A model generated the notes under the pieces. That model worked only from the letters and a program-made list of their open reading frames with translations. It did not search any database and was not told where the DNA came from. Made by a program: the position numbers and the translations under genes. 64,000 nt of DNA, taken from NCBI RefSeq assembly GCF_002355595.1, contig NZ_AP017422.1:62001-126000 (forward strand). Reading direction: 5' to 3'. Position 1 is the stretch's first letter. Every line of letters begins with the position of its first letter. Shown piece by piece: positions 49,782-58,685 of this stretch. The stretch comes from Filimonas lacunae (GTDB lineage: Bacteria; Bacteroidota; Bacteroidia; Chitinophagales; Chitinophagaceae).

Positions 49782-50672
49782 ATGTACGAGATTTGTTGTA
49801 TTGGACATATTACATTAGACAAGGTAGTTACGGTTAAATCAGTAGTTCATATGGCGGGGGGAACCTCTTTTTATTTCTCCAACGCTATCAGGAACATGGA
49901 TGTAAAGTATTCTTTGGTAACTGCGCTGGCCGAGGCGCAGATGAAAGAAGTGGAGATTTTACGGGGAAATGGTATTGAGGTAAAAGTATTTCCCAGCACC
50001 CACACCGTTTATTTCGAGAACAAATATTCCGAAAACCAGGACCATCGCACACAGCGGGTACTGCAAAAAGCCGATCCTTTTACGGCTGAGCAGGTTACCT
50101 CGGTAGATGCGGGTATTTTTCACCTGGGCGTTTTACTGGCAGATGATATTTCTATTGACGTAATTAAGGCGCTGGCGGCCAAAGGAAAGGTGTCGCTGGA
50201 TGCGCAGGGCTACCTGCGTAAAGTGGAGAATGAAGAAGTACTGGCAGTAGACTGGGCCGAGAAACAGGAAGGCCTGAAATATGTATCTATTTTAAAAGCC
50301 AACGACCACGAAATGGCGGTATTGACCGGTTGCACCGATGTGAAGGAAGGGGCTCAGAAACTGTTTGACTGGGGTGTGAAAGAAGTGGTGATTACATTAG
50401 GAAGCCAGGGCTCGGTGGTGTACGACGGTACTACTTATCATATTATTCCCGCTTATGTACCTACGGCTGTAATTGATGCCACAGGTTGCGGTGATACGTA
50501 TATGGCGGGTTATTTATACAAACGCGCCAAAGGGGCCACTATACAGGAAGCCGGTGAGTTTGCCGCTTCTATGGCCAGCATTAACATAGCCACCTCCGGA
50601 CCCTTTACCGGAACTAAAGACGAAGTTTTAGCACATGCAGCAAAAGCTGAAAAGCAGATTCCGGTTATCTAA
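49782..50672 (+). CDS. PfkB-family sugar/nucleoside kinase
   Basis: 296 residues. Ribokinase fold with N-terminal GHITLDKVVTV and HMAGGTSFYFSNAIRNM (sugar-binding glycines) and the C-terminal PfkB signature VIDATGCGDTYMAGYLYKRA (catalytic Asp of GCGD). It phosphorylates a sugar, nucleoside or inositol-type alcohol with ATP; the substrate is not predictable. It is followed by the DUF2809 gene, which starts inside its last 38 bases. Confidence 0.88.
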   Translation: MYEICCIGHITLDKVVTVKSVVHMAGGTSFYFSNAIRNMDVKYSLVTALAEAQMKEVEILRGNGIEVKVFPSTHTVYFENKYSENQDHRTQRVLQKADPFTAEQVTSVDAGIFHLGVLLADDISIDVIKALAAKGKVSLDAQGYLRKVENEEVLAVDWAEKQEGLKYVSILKANDHEMAVLTGCTDVKEGAQKLFDWGVKEVVITLGSQGSVVYDGTTYHIIPAYVPTAVIDATGCGDTYMAGYLYKRAKGATIQEAGEFAASMASINIATSGPFTGTKDEVLAHAAKAEKQIPVI

Positions 50673-51042
50673 AACATACCTGTTATTAACAGTGCTGTTA
50701 TTTTTAACAGAAGTGTACATTGGTAAATATGTACATGATGCTTTTGTGCGGCCTTATGTGGGCGACTTTTTAGTAGTGATATTATTATACTGCCTGGTGC
50801 AGAGTTTTATACAAATGCCTGTGAAACCATTGGCTGTGGGCGTGCTGTTATTTTCTTATGTAGTAGAAGTGCTGCAATACCTGAACATTGTAAAAGTGTT
50901 GGGGCTGGAAAATAACAGCATGGCCCGCATTATTATAGGAACGGCTTTTGCCTGGAGCGATATACTGGCCTACACCCTGGGCATATTGCTGGTGGTATGG
51001 ATAGAAAAAATCGTTAACAACCGCACTACTTCAGCAGGTTAA
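50635..51042 (+). CDS. DUF2809 membrane protein
   Basis: 135 residues, four membrane segments, with the DUF2809 pattern EVYIGKYVHDAFVRPYVGDF and FSYVVEVLQYLNIVKVLGLE, then IGTAFAWSDILAYTLGI. Function unknown. The start lies 38 bases inside the PfkB gene, in another frame, which indicates translational coupling. Its end overlaps the converging membrane-protein gene by 17 bases. Confidence 0.85.
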   Translation: MQQKLKSRFRLSKTYLLLTVLLFLTEVYIGKYVHDAFVRPYVGDFLVVILLYCLVQSFIQMPVKPLAVGVLLFSYVVEVLQYLNIVKVLGLENNSMARIIIGTAFAWSDILAYTLGILLVVWIEKIVNNRTTSAG

Positions 51043-51328
51043 ACGACACCAGTATAATAGTAATGCTTACGCATATCAATGCAAGCAAAAAACAATAGTC
51101 TGCCACAGACTCCAGGGTTTTACTTTTCTTCTCTTTTTCAGAACGCATAGATAAAAAAGACAACAGGCAGCTGGCCATTAATAGCAAAGAGGCTACTCCG
51201 GTACTGTCATCTATTAATGTGGCATGGTTAAAGCGTGCTACCTTAATAGAGGTAAGTACAATTAAGCAAAACCCCAGCAGGTTAGTGCTGGTATTAAGGA
51301 TATGCGGAGATTTATTGGGTACCGCCAT
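51026..51328 (-). CDS. Small membrane protein, unknown
   Basis: 100 residues with three membrane segments (about 16-32, 43-60, 77-97) and a short basic loop (SMRSEKEKKSKTLESVA). No family recognised. It runs antiparallel to the DUF2809 gene with a 17-base overlap at the 3' ends. Confidence 0.55.
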   Translation of the reverse strand: MAVPNKSPHILNTSTNLLGFCLIVLTSIKVARFNHATLIDDSTGVASLLLMASCLLSFLSMRSEKEKKSKTLESVADYCFLLALICVSITIILVSFNLLK

Positions 51329-51407
51329 AGCAGGAACGGAGTTTAGGCATTAAAGTTACTGCTGGTGGATGGTTGTTGCCCCTTTAAAACATATTAAACT
51401 TTGTTAT

Positions 51408-51454
51408 AAGTGTATATGGTAGCAGATGTGTTATATCTGTTACCATATACACTT
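51408..51454. promoter_or_regulatory. Near-perfect 20-bp inverted repeat upstream of the synthase operon
   Basis: AAGTGTATATGGTAGCAGAT (51408-51427) pairs with 51435-51454 with one G-T pair and a 7-nt loop. A further GGTAAC copy at 51463-51468 could compete with one arm. It lies 190 bases before the synthase start and may be an operator or RNA hairpin. No long T run, so a simple terminator is less likely. Confidence 0.45.
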
Positions 51455-51489
51455 CTTTTATGTGGTAACATTGGCTTAACGGAATGTTT

Positions 51490-51526
51490 TTGTTCATAGA
51501 ACAGACTATAATGAACAAAATGAACA
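51490..51526. promoter_or_regulatory. TGTTCAT/ATGAACA repeat cluster (operator candidate)
   Basis: TTGTTCAT (51490-51497) and ATGAACAA (51511-51518) are perfect inverted copies 13 bases apart; a further ATGAACA follows at 51520-51526, and TGTTCATAGAACA (51491-51503) is itself palindromic. The rest of 51329-51643 holds no gene. Confidence 0.45.
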
Positions 51527-51643
51527 GGCTGGAGTGCCTGAAATTCTCTTTTTTTACTAAAAATTACTACTTGTTAATTTTTTCTAATACTAGCGACTGC
51601 TTGCTAAACTATTTGCTTTTTTAATCTATTCAAGTAACACCCC

Positions 51644-54600
51644 ATGAACACAATTAAAGTCGTTGGCATTACCCCTTTTGAGAAGCCTGATGTGCGCTTA
51701 GCGCTGGCTTTACAAGCTGCCGGTGCATTTTCCGTCATTCATATGGGCCGTAACAGGCAACAGGCGCAGGAGGCACTGCGGCAAATGAGCCAGCGTTGCA
51801 CGGCAGGCTTTGGTGTTTGCTTTGCTACGGATGATTTATGTGATATGCCCTTGCCTGAGCAGGTGCAGCTAGTAGTGTTGCCTTATGGATGCCGGGCGCA
51901 AAAGTGGCCGGGTGTGCAGGTGTATTACCAGGTAGGTAGTATAGCGCAGGCAAAGGCAGCTGTGGCGGATGGTGCCGGTGGTCTGGTATTGAAAGGAAAT
52001 GAAGCGGGTGGTAAAGTAAGTGATACTTCTTCTTTTATACTGTTACAGCAGGCAGTAAAAGAAATAAAAAATATTGAACTATGGGTACAGGGCGGGGTGG
52101 GAGTGCATACTTCTGCAGCCCTGGCAGCGGGCGGCGCTACCGGTGTGGTAGCGGATAGTCAGCTGGTACTGTTTGCTGAGTGCAGTGCGCCCAAAGAAAT
52201 TAAACAGGCCTGTGAAAAGCTGGCGGGTAGCGAAACACGTGTGGTAGATGGCTTTAGAGTATTGGTGCGTCCCGACTCGCCTGCTATAGCAGAAGATGCC
52301 ACACAGGCTGCGCTGGAGCCATACCTGGATACGCTTTCGTTACAAGCCGGCTTGCTGCCACTGGGGCAGGATGTGGCCATTGCTATAGATGTGTTTACAC
52401 AATACCAACAGCTAAGCCGGTTTATATATGCCATACATGAAGCCGTGCGCGGGCATTTGAAGCAGGCCCGTGCATTGGAAGTGGTGACTGCGGGAAATGC
52501 GTTTTGTAAAGATTTGAATATTACTTTTCCTATTGCACAGGGGCCTATGACGCGTGTAAGTGATGTGCCTGCTTTTGCGGCGGCAGTGGCGCAGGCAGGA
52601 GCTTTGCCTTTTGTGGCCTTATCGCTATTGAAAGGCGAGAAAGCGCATGCGTTGATACGGGAAACCAAACAACTGGCGGGCCATCATACCTGGGGGGTAG
52701 GTATACTGGGTTTTGCGCCACCCGAACTGCGTGAGGAGCAGCTGGCTTATATTAAAGAAGAAAAACCGCCTGTGGTGTTAATAGCAGGTGGCAGACCCTC
52801 ACAGGCAAAACCGCTGGAAGAGATAGGGATCAAAACATTCTTACATGTACCTTCTGCTGCTTTGCTGGATATGTTTATTAAAGATGGCGGTAAACGCTTT
52901 GTGTTTGAAGGCAGGGAGTGTGGCGGACATGTAGGGCCTTTATCCAGCCTGGTGCTTTGGGAGAAACAGATACATCGTTTATTGCAGGAAGAGAATGCAA
53001 CAGCTTTTAGTGTGTTGTTTGCCGGTGGCATACACGACGCTTTATCTGCTGCCTGCATTGCAGTAATGGCGGCTCCATTGGCTGCACGGGGTGTAAAGGT
53101 GGGTGTGTTAATGGGCACGGCTTACTTGTATACAGAAGAAGCGGTGGCTACCGGTGCTATACTGGAACAGTTTCAGCAACAGGCAATGCAGCACCAGGAA
53201 ACCATATTGCTGGAAACAGCGCCCGGGCATGAAACACGTTGCCTGGCCTCACCTTTTGCTGCTTATTTTGAAACAGAGAAACTGCGGTTGCAACAGGCAG
53301 GTACAGATAAGAAACTGATATGGGAGCAGCTGGAAAAACTGAATGTAGGCAGGCTGCGTATTGCTGCCAAAGGAATAGAAAGGCAGGGCGATGCGTTGGT
53401 GAACATTGCTACAGAGGAACAGTTGCAAACAGGCATGTATATGATAGGCCAGGTGGCTGCTTTACGCAGGGAAATTACTACACTGGCTGCTTTGCATACC
53501 CATGTGGCGGTAGAAAACAATACTTATCTGCAACAGGCTACTTTATATGATTTGCCGGAGCGTACTAAAAAAGCATTAGATGTTGCTATTATAGGTATGG
53601 CCTGTATCTATCCTGGCGCGAAGAATATAGAAGAGTTCTGGCGCAATATTATTACAGGAAAAGACAGCGTTACCGAAGTGCCGGATGAGCGCTGGAACAA
53701 AGCCTTATATTATAACCCGGATGTGCAGGATGGCAGCAAGTCGCATTCTAAATGGGGTGGCTTTATACCGGATATTGATTTTGATCCGGTGGCATTTGGT
53801 ATACCGCCACAATCGTTGGCTGCTATTGATCCTACACAGTTGTTAAGTTTACTGGTGGCCAAACAGGCATTGGATGATGCGGGTTATGGTAACAGTAATG
53901 AAGGGAGGGAAAATGTTTCTGTTATCATTGGAGCAGAAGGGGGTAACGATCTGGCTAACAACTACTGCTTCCGCTCCTTGTTTACACAAATTTTCGGCCA
54001 TATACCTGCGGCGCTGGATGAAGCGTTGCCTAAGCTTACAGAAGATTCTTTCCCGGGTATATTGGCTAACGTTATATCGGGTCGTATTACCAACCGGTTA
54101 AACCTGGGTGGACGTAACTACACCGTAGATGCGGCCTGTGCTTCTTCGATTGCAGCTATAGATCTGGCCTGCCAGGAATTGCTGCTGGAAAAATCAGATA
54201 TGGTGATAGCCGGCGGGGCCGACCTGCACAACGGTATTAACGATTACCTGATGTTTTCCAGTACGCATGCCCTTTCGCGCAAAGGCCGTTGCAGCACCTT
54301 TGATGCAGGTGCTGATGGCATTGCATTAGGTGAAGGTGTGGCACTGGTGGTGTTGAAAAAATATGAAGCTGCGGTACAGGATGGTGATAAAATATATGCC
54401 GTAATAAAAGGGGTAGGCGGATCAAGCGATGGTAAAAGTCTGGGGCTGACTGCACCACGTAAATCGGGCCAGCAAAAAGCATTGGTAAGGGCTTATGAAC
54501 AGGCGGGTATTTCGCCTGCTATGGTAGGCCTGGTAGAAGCACATGGCACTGGCACCGTGGTGGGTGATAAAACAGAACTGAGTGCCTTAACGGATCTGTT

Positions 54601-57600
54601 ATTAAATGCCGGTGCGTTGCCTGCACAAACACACCTGGGATCTGTAAAAACGCAGATTGGACATACGAAGTGTGCAGCAGGTATGGCGGGATTGATTAAG
54701 GCCGCACTAGCCGTGTATCATGGTGTAAAACCACCTACCATTCATCTGCAAACGCCTAACAGTTATTATAACAGGCAAACGAGTCCGTTTGCTTTTCATA
54801 CTACCGCAGGCATCTGGACAGAAGCTAACCGTATTGCGGGTGTCAGCGCATTTGGTTTTGGGGGAACGAATTTTCATGCGGTAATTACCAATGATAATGG
54901 TAAAGAAGCGGCTGAGCCTATAGCGGCTGCATGGCCTTGTGAGCTGGTTGTGTTTAGAGGGGATACCTATGAAGAAGCCAGAGAGCGCCTGGGTATAGTG
55001 AGAGCTATGCTGGAAAATAACGATACGCTGCGGTTACGGGATATTGCTTACAGCGCCTGGCGCTTGTATAACCAGCATCCTGTGCAGATAACTATTGTAG
55101 CGGAAAGCACAGAAGATCTGTTGCTGAAAATGAACCTGGCCGGATCGGGAGTAGAAACACAGGGTATATACATTACTAAAAAGCTGGAAGGCAAAGTTGC
55201 CTTTCTGTTTGCAGGGCAGGGCAGCCAGCGTATTAACATGGCGCGCGACCTGTTTGTGATGTTCCCGGCTATGCGCCGGTTGCTGGCAGATAAGCCTGCT
55301 TATCAACAGGTGCTTTTTCCTGACGCGGTATTTGATAACAACCTGCTGAAAGCACAGCAGGAACAAATGAAAGATACACGGCTGGCCCAGCCTTTATTGG
55401 GTGTAGTAGATTTGGCTATAGCTACCTTGTTGCGCCAATTGGGTATAGCACCTGATATGGTGGCAGGGCATAGTTATGGAGAATTGCCGGCTTTATGTTT
55501 TGCCGGTGCATTTGATGCGGCGCAACTGATACCATTAAGTGAGCAAAGGGCCAAAGCAATACTGGATGCGGTAGGAGAAGATAAAGGAGTGATGGTTGCG
55601 GTTAGTTGTGGTGAAGAAGAACTGGCGGCTATACTGGAAGCGAACAAAGAAGTATATGCGGTAAATCATAACTCACCACTGCAATGGGTGCTGGCTGGTA
55701 AAACGGCAGTGATGACCCAGTTACAGGAGAAGCTGAGAGAATTGAAAATATCTTTCCGGCAACTGGAAGTGGCCTGTGCTTTTCATAGTCCTCTACTGGA
55801 AAAATCAGCTGCATTGTATACAGCGGCTATTAAAGATGTAACCTTTAATGAATTGGCTATGCCGGTATGGAGCAACACTACGGCAGCATTATATCCTGTT
55901 GCGCCTGCTGCGGTGAAACAAAGACTGGCCGAGCATCTGGTGAAGCCGGTGCGCTTTTCGGAACAGGTACGTGCTATGTACGACAATGGCGCACGGTTGT
56001 TTATAGAAGTGGGGCCGGGTAAAGTGTTAACCGGTTTGGTGAAAGCCATCAACGGGGATAAGGAACAATTGTTATTACATACAGAAGATAAAGAAGCGTA
56101 TGGTGTTACGCACCTGCTAACAGTGCTGGCTAAATATATGGCCAGTGGCAGAGAGGTGTTGATGGATGCATTGTTTGAAGGCAGAGGTGCCGTGCTGTTG
56201 AACCTGGAAGATGGCGACCAGTATAAACGAAAACCCACTGTTTGGCTGGTGAACGGGCAGATGGCGCGGCCTGTTACGGGTAGCTTGCCAGCGCACGGGG
56301 CTATGCCTATTATTACTCCTTTAGCGTTAACAACAGAAACGCCGGTACCCGTTGTTACGGGCAATGCACATACAGAGCAGTTGATACAAGATTACCTGGA
56401 TAATGTGAAGTTGCTGGTGCAGGCGCAACGTGATGTGTTACTAGGCTACCTGGGGCAACAACCGCCTGCTAATGGAATGGCTGCTGTTAACCGCAGAGAT
56501 AGCAAAGTGTCATCAGAACCTGTAGGTATACCAGGCACATCAGTAGCGGCTGTATCTGCTAAAGGGGCAGCGCCTGTTGTGGCTGCGCCGGCAGTGGCTA
56601 TTACGTTAGATGTGCAAAGTGTGTTGATGCATGTGGTGAGTGATAAAACAGGTTATCCGCAGGAAATGCTGGGTATGGAAATGGACCTGGAAGCAGATCT
56701 GAGCATTGACTCCATTAAACGCATGGAAATTATAGGTGAGTTGAAAGTGCGTTTGGGTGGGTTTGGTGGAAACAATGGAGGTGATGATGCTATGCTGGAA
56801 CAGCTGGCAGGTTTAAAAACATTAAGTGCGTTGGTAAACTGGATACAAGCGCATGCGGTAACAACTACGCTGCCTGTGGCGGTGCCTGGTATTACAGCAG
56901 TGGCAACGGGTGTGCAGCCTGCTGTGCGTTCGGAGCAGGAGCTTTGTGCTTTGTTGTTACAGATAGTAAGTGATAAAACAGGATATCCTCAGGAAATGCT
57001 GGGCATGGAAATGGACCTGGAAGCAGACCTGAGCATTGATTCTATCAAACGCATGGAAATTATTGGTGAGCTGAAAAACCGCCTGGGTAGTTTTGCACAA
57101 GCTGCCGATGAAGATGCGGTGATGGAACAGCTGGCCGCTATTAAGTCGTTACAGGGTTTAATGAGTTGGATTGCTGCCAATACAATGGTGCAGGAAGTGG
57201 TGGTGGAAACTGCTGCGAAATCACATAAGCCACGCCCTGTGGTGCAGCTGGCGCGGTTTCGTTTTGAACTGATCCCTGCTGCTTTAACGGTAAATAATCC
57301 ACAGGAGCTAACAGGTAAGCGCTTTGCGGTAACGGAAGACGGAGGGTTAATAGCGCCTTGTGTGAAGCAGTTATTTGAAGCACATGGTGCGGTAGTGGAT
57401 ATTATTCCTAAAACCATAGAATCGCTGGAAGGTTACCAGGGGTTGATTATACTGGACACTTTTGCTTCGCTGCAAAAGCCGGGCATACTGGATGCTTTTG
57501 CCATGTTTAAAAAGGTGGATCCGCAAAAGATGAAATGGGTGTATGCCGTTTCTGATATGGGCACAGGCCTGGACGAGGTATCTGATATAACCGTGCTGCG

Positions 57601-58651
57601 GAACATACAAGGATATACGGGCTTTTTAAAAAGCCTGGATAAGGAATGGGAGCATACCAGGTGTCGCCACGTAAGCATTGCTACGCCATTGCCGGCGAGT
57701 AAAGTAGCTGCTATTACACTGGAAGAAATTTTACATACAGATGCCGCGGCGGATGTTATTTATGAACAGGGAGAGAGAAAAACATATGAACCGGTATCGG
57801 CCAGCTATGCAGCCGGTGAGGTGGCTGGCATTACCTTGAACAAAGAGTCGGTAGTGTTGGTGCTGGGTGGTGCGCAGGGCATTACGGCAGAGTTGATGGT
57901 GCGTTTTTCATCCGAGTTTCCTTGTCATTTTATATTGGTAGGCCGCTCGCCTTATCAGCCCGGCGCGCAGGATGCGAAGCTGTATGCTTTGAAAACAAAA
58001 GAAGAGATAAAGAAATACCTTTTACAACATGGCCTGGGCAGCACGCCTGCTGAAATTGAAAAGCGTGCCCAGGTAATATATAAACAAAACCAGGTGCATG
58101 CCACTGTTTCCGCCCTGGAAAACAATGGTAGCACTGTAGCCTATCATGCTTTAGATATACGGGATGAAGCGCAACTGGGCAGCTTTATTCAGCAGGTATA
58201 TACACAATATGGCCGGCTGGATGGGGTGGTGCATGGAGCAGGCTTGCTGGAAGATAAACTGTTTAACCACAAAACCACTGAGTCGTTTGAAAGGGTGTTT
58301 GCTACCAAGGTAACGCCTGTGCGAGTGCTTGCTGAGCAGTTGCAACCCGATGTGCAGTTTGTGATACTGTTTTCGAGCGTGGCCTCGGTATATGGCAATA
58401 AAGGTCAAACGGATTATGCGGCTGCCAACAGTGTGATGGATAAATATGCCAAACAGTTAAAGCGTAAGTTAAAAGGAAAGGTAACAGTGATTAACTGGGG
58501 GCCGTGGAAAGGCACCGGCATGGTTACACCTACACTGGAAAAAGAATATGAACGCCGTGGCATATCTATGATTCCTTTAGCAGAGGGTATGGAAATGTTT
58601 ATGGATGAGGTGAAGTATGGTGTAGAAAACCAGGTGCTGATAATGGCGTAA
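51644..58651 (+). CDS. PUFA-synthase-like type I polyketide synthase, PfaD-like/KS/AT/ACP/ACP/KR
   Basis: 2335 residues. Residues 1-215 are a degenerate and about 285-600 a full nitronate-monooxygenase/PfaD-type TIM barrel (FPIAQGPMTRVSDVPAFAAA; FEGRECGGHVGPLSSLVLWE; GVLMGTAYL), which serve as enoyl reductase in Pfa systems. A ketosynthase (about 646-1090) has Cys832, His967 and His1007 (VDAACASS, EAHGTGT, GHTKCAAG). An acyltransferase (about 1185-1470) has Ser1277 in AGHSYGELPAL. Two carrier domains with Ser1690 and Ser1800 share the core LEADLSIDSIKRMEIIGEL. A structural subdomain and ketoreductase (about 1880-2335) show LGGAQGITAEL and QTDYAAANSVMDKYAK. It builds a reduced acyl chain with the next genes. 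First gene of the operon. Confidence 0.9.
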   Translation: MNTIKVVGITPFEKPDVRLALALQAAGAFSVIHMGRNRQQAQEALRQMSQRCTAGFGVCFATDDLCDMPLPEQVQLVVLPYGCRAQKWPGVQVYYQVGSIAQAKAAVADGAGGLVLKGNEAGGKVSDTSSFILLQQAVKEIKNIELWVQGGVGVHTSAALAAGGATGVVADSQLVLFAECSAPKEIKQACEKLAGSETRVVDGFRVLVRPDSPAIAEDATQAALEPYLDTLSLQAGLLPLGQDVAIAIDVFTQYQQLSRFIYAIHEAVRGHLKQARALEVVTAGNAFCKDLNITFPIAQGPMTRVSDVPAFAAAVAQAGALPFVALSLLKGEKAHALIRETKQLAGHHTWGVGILGFAPPELREEQLAYIKEEKPPVVLIAGGRPSQAKPLEEIGIKTFLHVPSAALLDMFIKDGGKRFVFEGRECGGHVGPLSSLVLWEKQIHRLLQEENATAFSVLFAGGIHDALSAACIAVMAAPLAARGVKVGVLMGTAYLYTEEAVATGAILEQFQQQAMQHQETILLETAPGHETRCLASPFAAYFETEKLRLQQAGTDKKLIWEQLEKLNVGRLRIAAKGIERQGDALVNIATEEQLQTGMYMIGQVAALRREITTLAALHTHVAVENNTYLQQATLYDLPERTKKALDVAIIGMACIYPGAKNIEEFWRNIITGKDSVTEVPDERWNKALYYNPDVQDGSKSHSKWGGFIPDIDFDPVAFGIPPQSLAAIDPTQLLSLLVAKQALDDAGYGNSNEGRENVSVIIGAEGGNDLANNYCFRSLFTQIFGHIPAALDEALPKLTEDSFPGILANVISGRITNRLNLGGRNYTVDAACASSIAAIDLACQELLLEKSDMVIAGGADLHNGINDYLMFSSTHALSRKGRCSTFDAGADGIALGEGVALVVLKKYEAAVQDGDKIYAVIKGVGGSSDGKSLGLTAPRKSGQQKALVRAYEQAGISPAMVGLVEAHGTGTVVGDKTELSALTDLLLNAGALPAQTHLGSVKTQIGHTKCAAGMAGLIKAALAVYHGVKPPTIHLQTPNSYYNRQTSPFAFHTTAGIWTEANRIAGVSAFGFGGTNFHAVITNDNGKEAAEPIAAAWPCELVVFRGDTYEEARERLGIVRAMLENNDTLRLRDIAYSAWRLYNQHPVQITIVAESTEDLLLKMNLAGSGVETQGIYITKKLEGKVAFLFAGQGSQRINMARDLFVMFPAMRRLLADKPAYQQVLFPDAVFDNNLLKAQQEQMKDTRLAQPLLGVVDLAIATLLRQLGIAPDMVAGHSYGELPALCFAGAFDAAQLIPLSEQRAKAILDAVGEDKGVMVAVSCGEEELAAILEANKEVYAVNHNSPLQWVLAGKTAVMTQLQEKLRELKISFRQLEVACAFHSPLLEKSAALYTAAIKDVTFNELAMPVWSNTTAALYPVAPAAVKQRLAEHLVKPVRFSEQVRAMYDNGARLFIEVGPGKVLTGLVKAINGDKEQLLLHTEDKEAYGVTHLLTVLAKYMASGREVLMDALFEGRGAVLLNLEDGDQYKRKPTVWLVNGQMARPVTGSLPAHGAMPIITPLALTTETPVPVVTGNAHTEQLIQDYLDNVKLLVQAQRDVLLGYLGQQPPANGMAAVNRRDSKVSSEPVGIPGTSVAAVSAKGAAPVVAAPAVAITLDVQSVLMHVVSDKTGYPQEMLGMEMDLEADLSIDSIKRMEIIGELKVRLGGFGGNNGGDDAMLEQLAGLKTLSALVNWIQAHAVTTTLPVAVPGITAVATGVQPAVRSEQELCALLLQIVSDKTGYPQEMLGMEMDLEADLSIDSIKRMEIIGELKNRLGSFAQAADEDAVMEQLAAIKSLQGLMSWIAANTMVQEVVVETAAKSHKPRPVVQLARFRFELIPAALTVNNPQELTGKRFAVTEDGGLIAPCVKQLFEAHGAVVDIIPKTIESLEGYQGLIILDTFASLQKPGILDAFAMFKKVDPQKMKWVYAVSDMGTGLDEVSDITVLRNIQGYTGFLKSLDKEWEHTRCRHVSIATPLPASKVAAITLEEILHTDAAADVIYEQGERKTYEPVSASYAAGEVAGITLNKESVVLVLGGAQGITAELMVRFSSEFPCHFILVGRSPYQPGAQDAKLYALKTKEEIKKYLLQHGLGSTPAEIEKRAQVIYKQNQVHATVSALENNGSTVAYHALDIRDEAQLGSFIQQVYTQYGRLDGVVHGAGLLEDKLFNHKTTESFERVFATKVTPVRVLAEQLQPDVQFVILFSSVASVYGNKGQTDYAAANSVMDKYAKQLKRKLKGKVTVINWGPWKGTGMVTPTLEKEYERRGISMIPLAEGMEMFMDEVKYGVENQVLIMA

Positions 58652-58685
58652 GCGCTGCTATTCCTTTCTTATTAATTGCAATAAC

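Noticed and set aside
55783-56364. Long antisense frame over the first AT domain
   Set aside because: It is a shadow of the synthase gene with no conserved motif and no promoter.
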